Assembly (NCBI GenBank): GCA_024278725.1
Contig: JAJRSQ010000284.1
Coordinates: 1 to 13,083 of the forward strand
Reading direction: 5' to 3'
From: Chloroflexota bacterium
Lineage (GTDB): Bacteria > Chloroflexota > Anaerolineae > 4572-78
DNA: 13,083 bases
Shown here: one piece after another, positions 12,716-13,083 of the stretch
Position numbering within the stretch: the stretch's first letter is position 1
Layout of the letters: every line of letters starts with the position of its first letter
Notes under the pieces: model-generated
What the model saw: only the letters and a program-made list of their open reading frames with translations
Told to the model about the DNA's origin: nothing
The model's database searches: none
Position numbers and translations under genes: made by a program

Positions 12716-12836
12716 GTATCTATACAGCCATCAGTGTGACAAATGTCATTGCGAGCGAAGCGAAGCAATCTCCGGGTTGAATAGTGGGGATTGCTTCAGC
12801 CCTACGGGCTTCGCAATGACACCCCTGTATAGATAC
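12716..12836. mobile_element. Miniature inverted-repeat element, copy C (121 bp) with 8-bp target duplication
   Basis: Perfect 12-bp inverted ends GTATCTATACAG (12716-12727) and CTGTATAGATAC (12825-12836) are flanked flush by the 8-bp direct repeat TTTGAATC (12708-12715 and 12837-12844). The interior again carries TGTCATTGCGAG...CGCAATGACA, but the terminal repeats differ from copies A and B. It encodes nothing and must have been moved by a transposase from elsewhere. It lies between the promoter region of the glycine-rich gene and the partial gene at the right edge. Confidence 0.88.
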
Positions 12837-12909
12837 TTTGAATCACCTATTTTGTCCATACAACAGGGGTAATGTACCAGAAACGATGCAAAATTCTAAA
12901 TTGCGACGC

Positions 12910-13083
12910 TCACCGGCGATGCAGTTCGCCGCGGTTGCGGAAGTAAAATTTATTGAGCAATGCCAGGCGGCTCATAGATTGCCAGCGAGGCGGGGGATTT
13001 TGCCATTGCTCGCGGAAACGGCGGGCGAATTTGAAATACGAACCCAATTCCTGCCACACGGCATCGGCGTAGGGTTGCAATGC
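12910..13083 (-). CDS. C-terminal end of an unidentified gene (cut by window edge)
   Basis: An open frame enters from the right edge on the minus strand and ends at TGA (12912-12910), giving 57 residues with no start in the window. It begins ALQPYADAVWQELGSYFKF and continues with a basic, aromatic-rich stretch (ARRFREQW, NPPPRW, LNKFYFRNRGEL), ending LHRR. The codon use is GC-rich like the neighbouring genes and the frame is uninterrupted, so I take it as real coding sequence. The basic, amphipathic ending is compatible with many protein families and I do not assign a function. Confidence 0.6.
   Translation of the reverse strand, partial: ALQPYADAVWQELGSYFKFARRFREQWQNPPPRWQSMSRLALLNKFYFRNRGELHRR

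Overview
This window holds most of two divergent cobalamin (vitamin B12) operons from a bacterium that inserts cobalt early (the anaerobic route). The markers for that route are a CbiX cobaltochelatase, a CbiG lactone-opening enzyme and a CbiMNQO cobalt transporter. The DNA is GC-rich, with clean Shine-Dalgarno sites on many genes, tightly overlapping reading frames and several short palindromic repeats between operons. Repeats of this look, and the TGAAACG-type intergenic repeats, remind me of Chloroflexota (Anaerolineae/Caldilineae-like). That placement is an impression, not a demonstration.

Minus-strand operon (7549 down to 1, continuing off the left edge). A strong promoter (TTGACA, 17 bp, TATCAT) is followed by a cobalamin riboswitch and a rho-independent terminator, so B12 should shut the operon off by attenuation. 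Next come cbiM, cbiN, cbiQ and cbiO (cobalt import), cbiA (cobyrinate a,c-diamide synthase), cbiX (cobalt chelatase with an MxCxxC motif and a His-rich tail), a fused cbiF-cbiG enzyme, and the start of cobT. Most junctions overlap by 4-11 bp or have almost no gap.

Plus-strand operon (7642 to 11779). cobQ (cobyric acid synthase), cobD (threonine-phosphate decarboxylase), cbiB (adenosylcobinamide-phosphate synthase) and cobO (corrinoid adenosyltransferase) carry out the late steps. No riboswitch precedes this arm; only a modest promoter and a short leader are visible.

Right part (11780 to 13083). A repeat-rich intergenic stretch is followed by a glycine-rich hypothetical protein with an internal duplication (minus strand), a 121-bp miniature element with perfect 12-bp inverted ends and an 8-bp target duplication, and the C-terminal end of an unidentified minus-strand gene.

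The window supplies cobalt uptake, cobalt insertion, the C11-methylation and ring-opening steps, a,c-amidation, adenosylation, the remaining amidations and the aminopropanol arm. CbiL, CbiH, CbiE, CbiT, CbiC, CbiD, CbiJ and the CobU/CobS loop-assembly enzymes are not here and may lie to the left. I do not see a wholly new biological system. The less ordinary signals are a three-copy intergenic repeat that supplies stop codons and occupies start-codon leaders in both operons, and miniature elements with target duplications, one of them inside the riboswitch leader.
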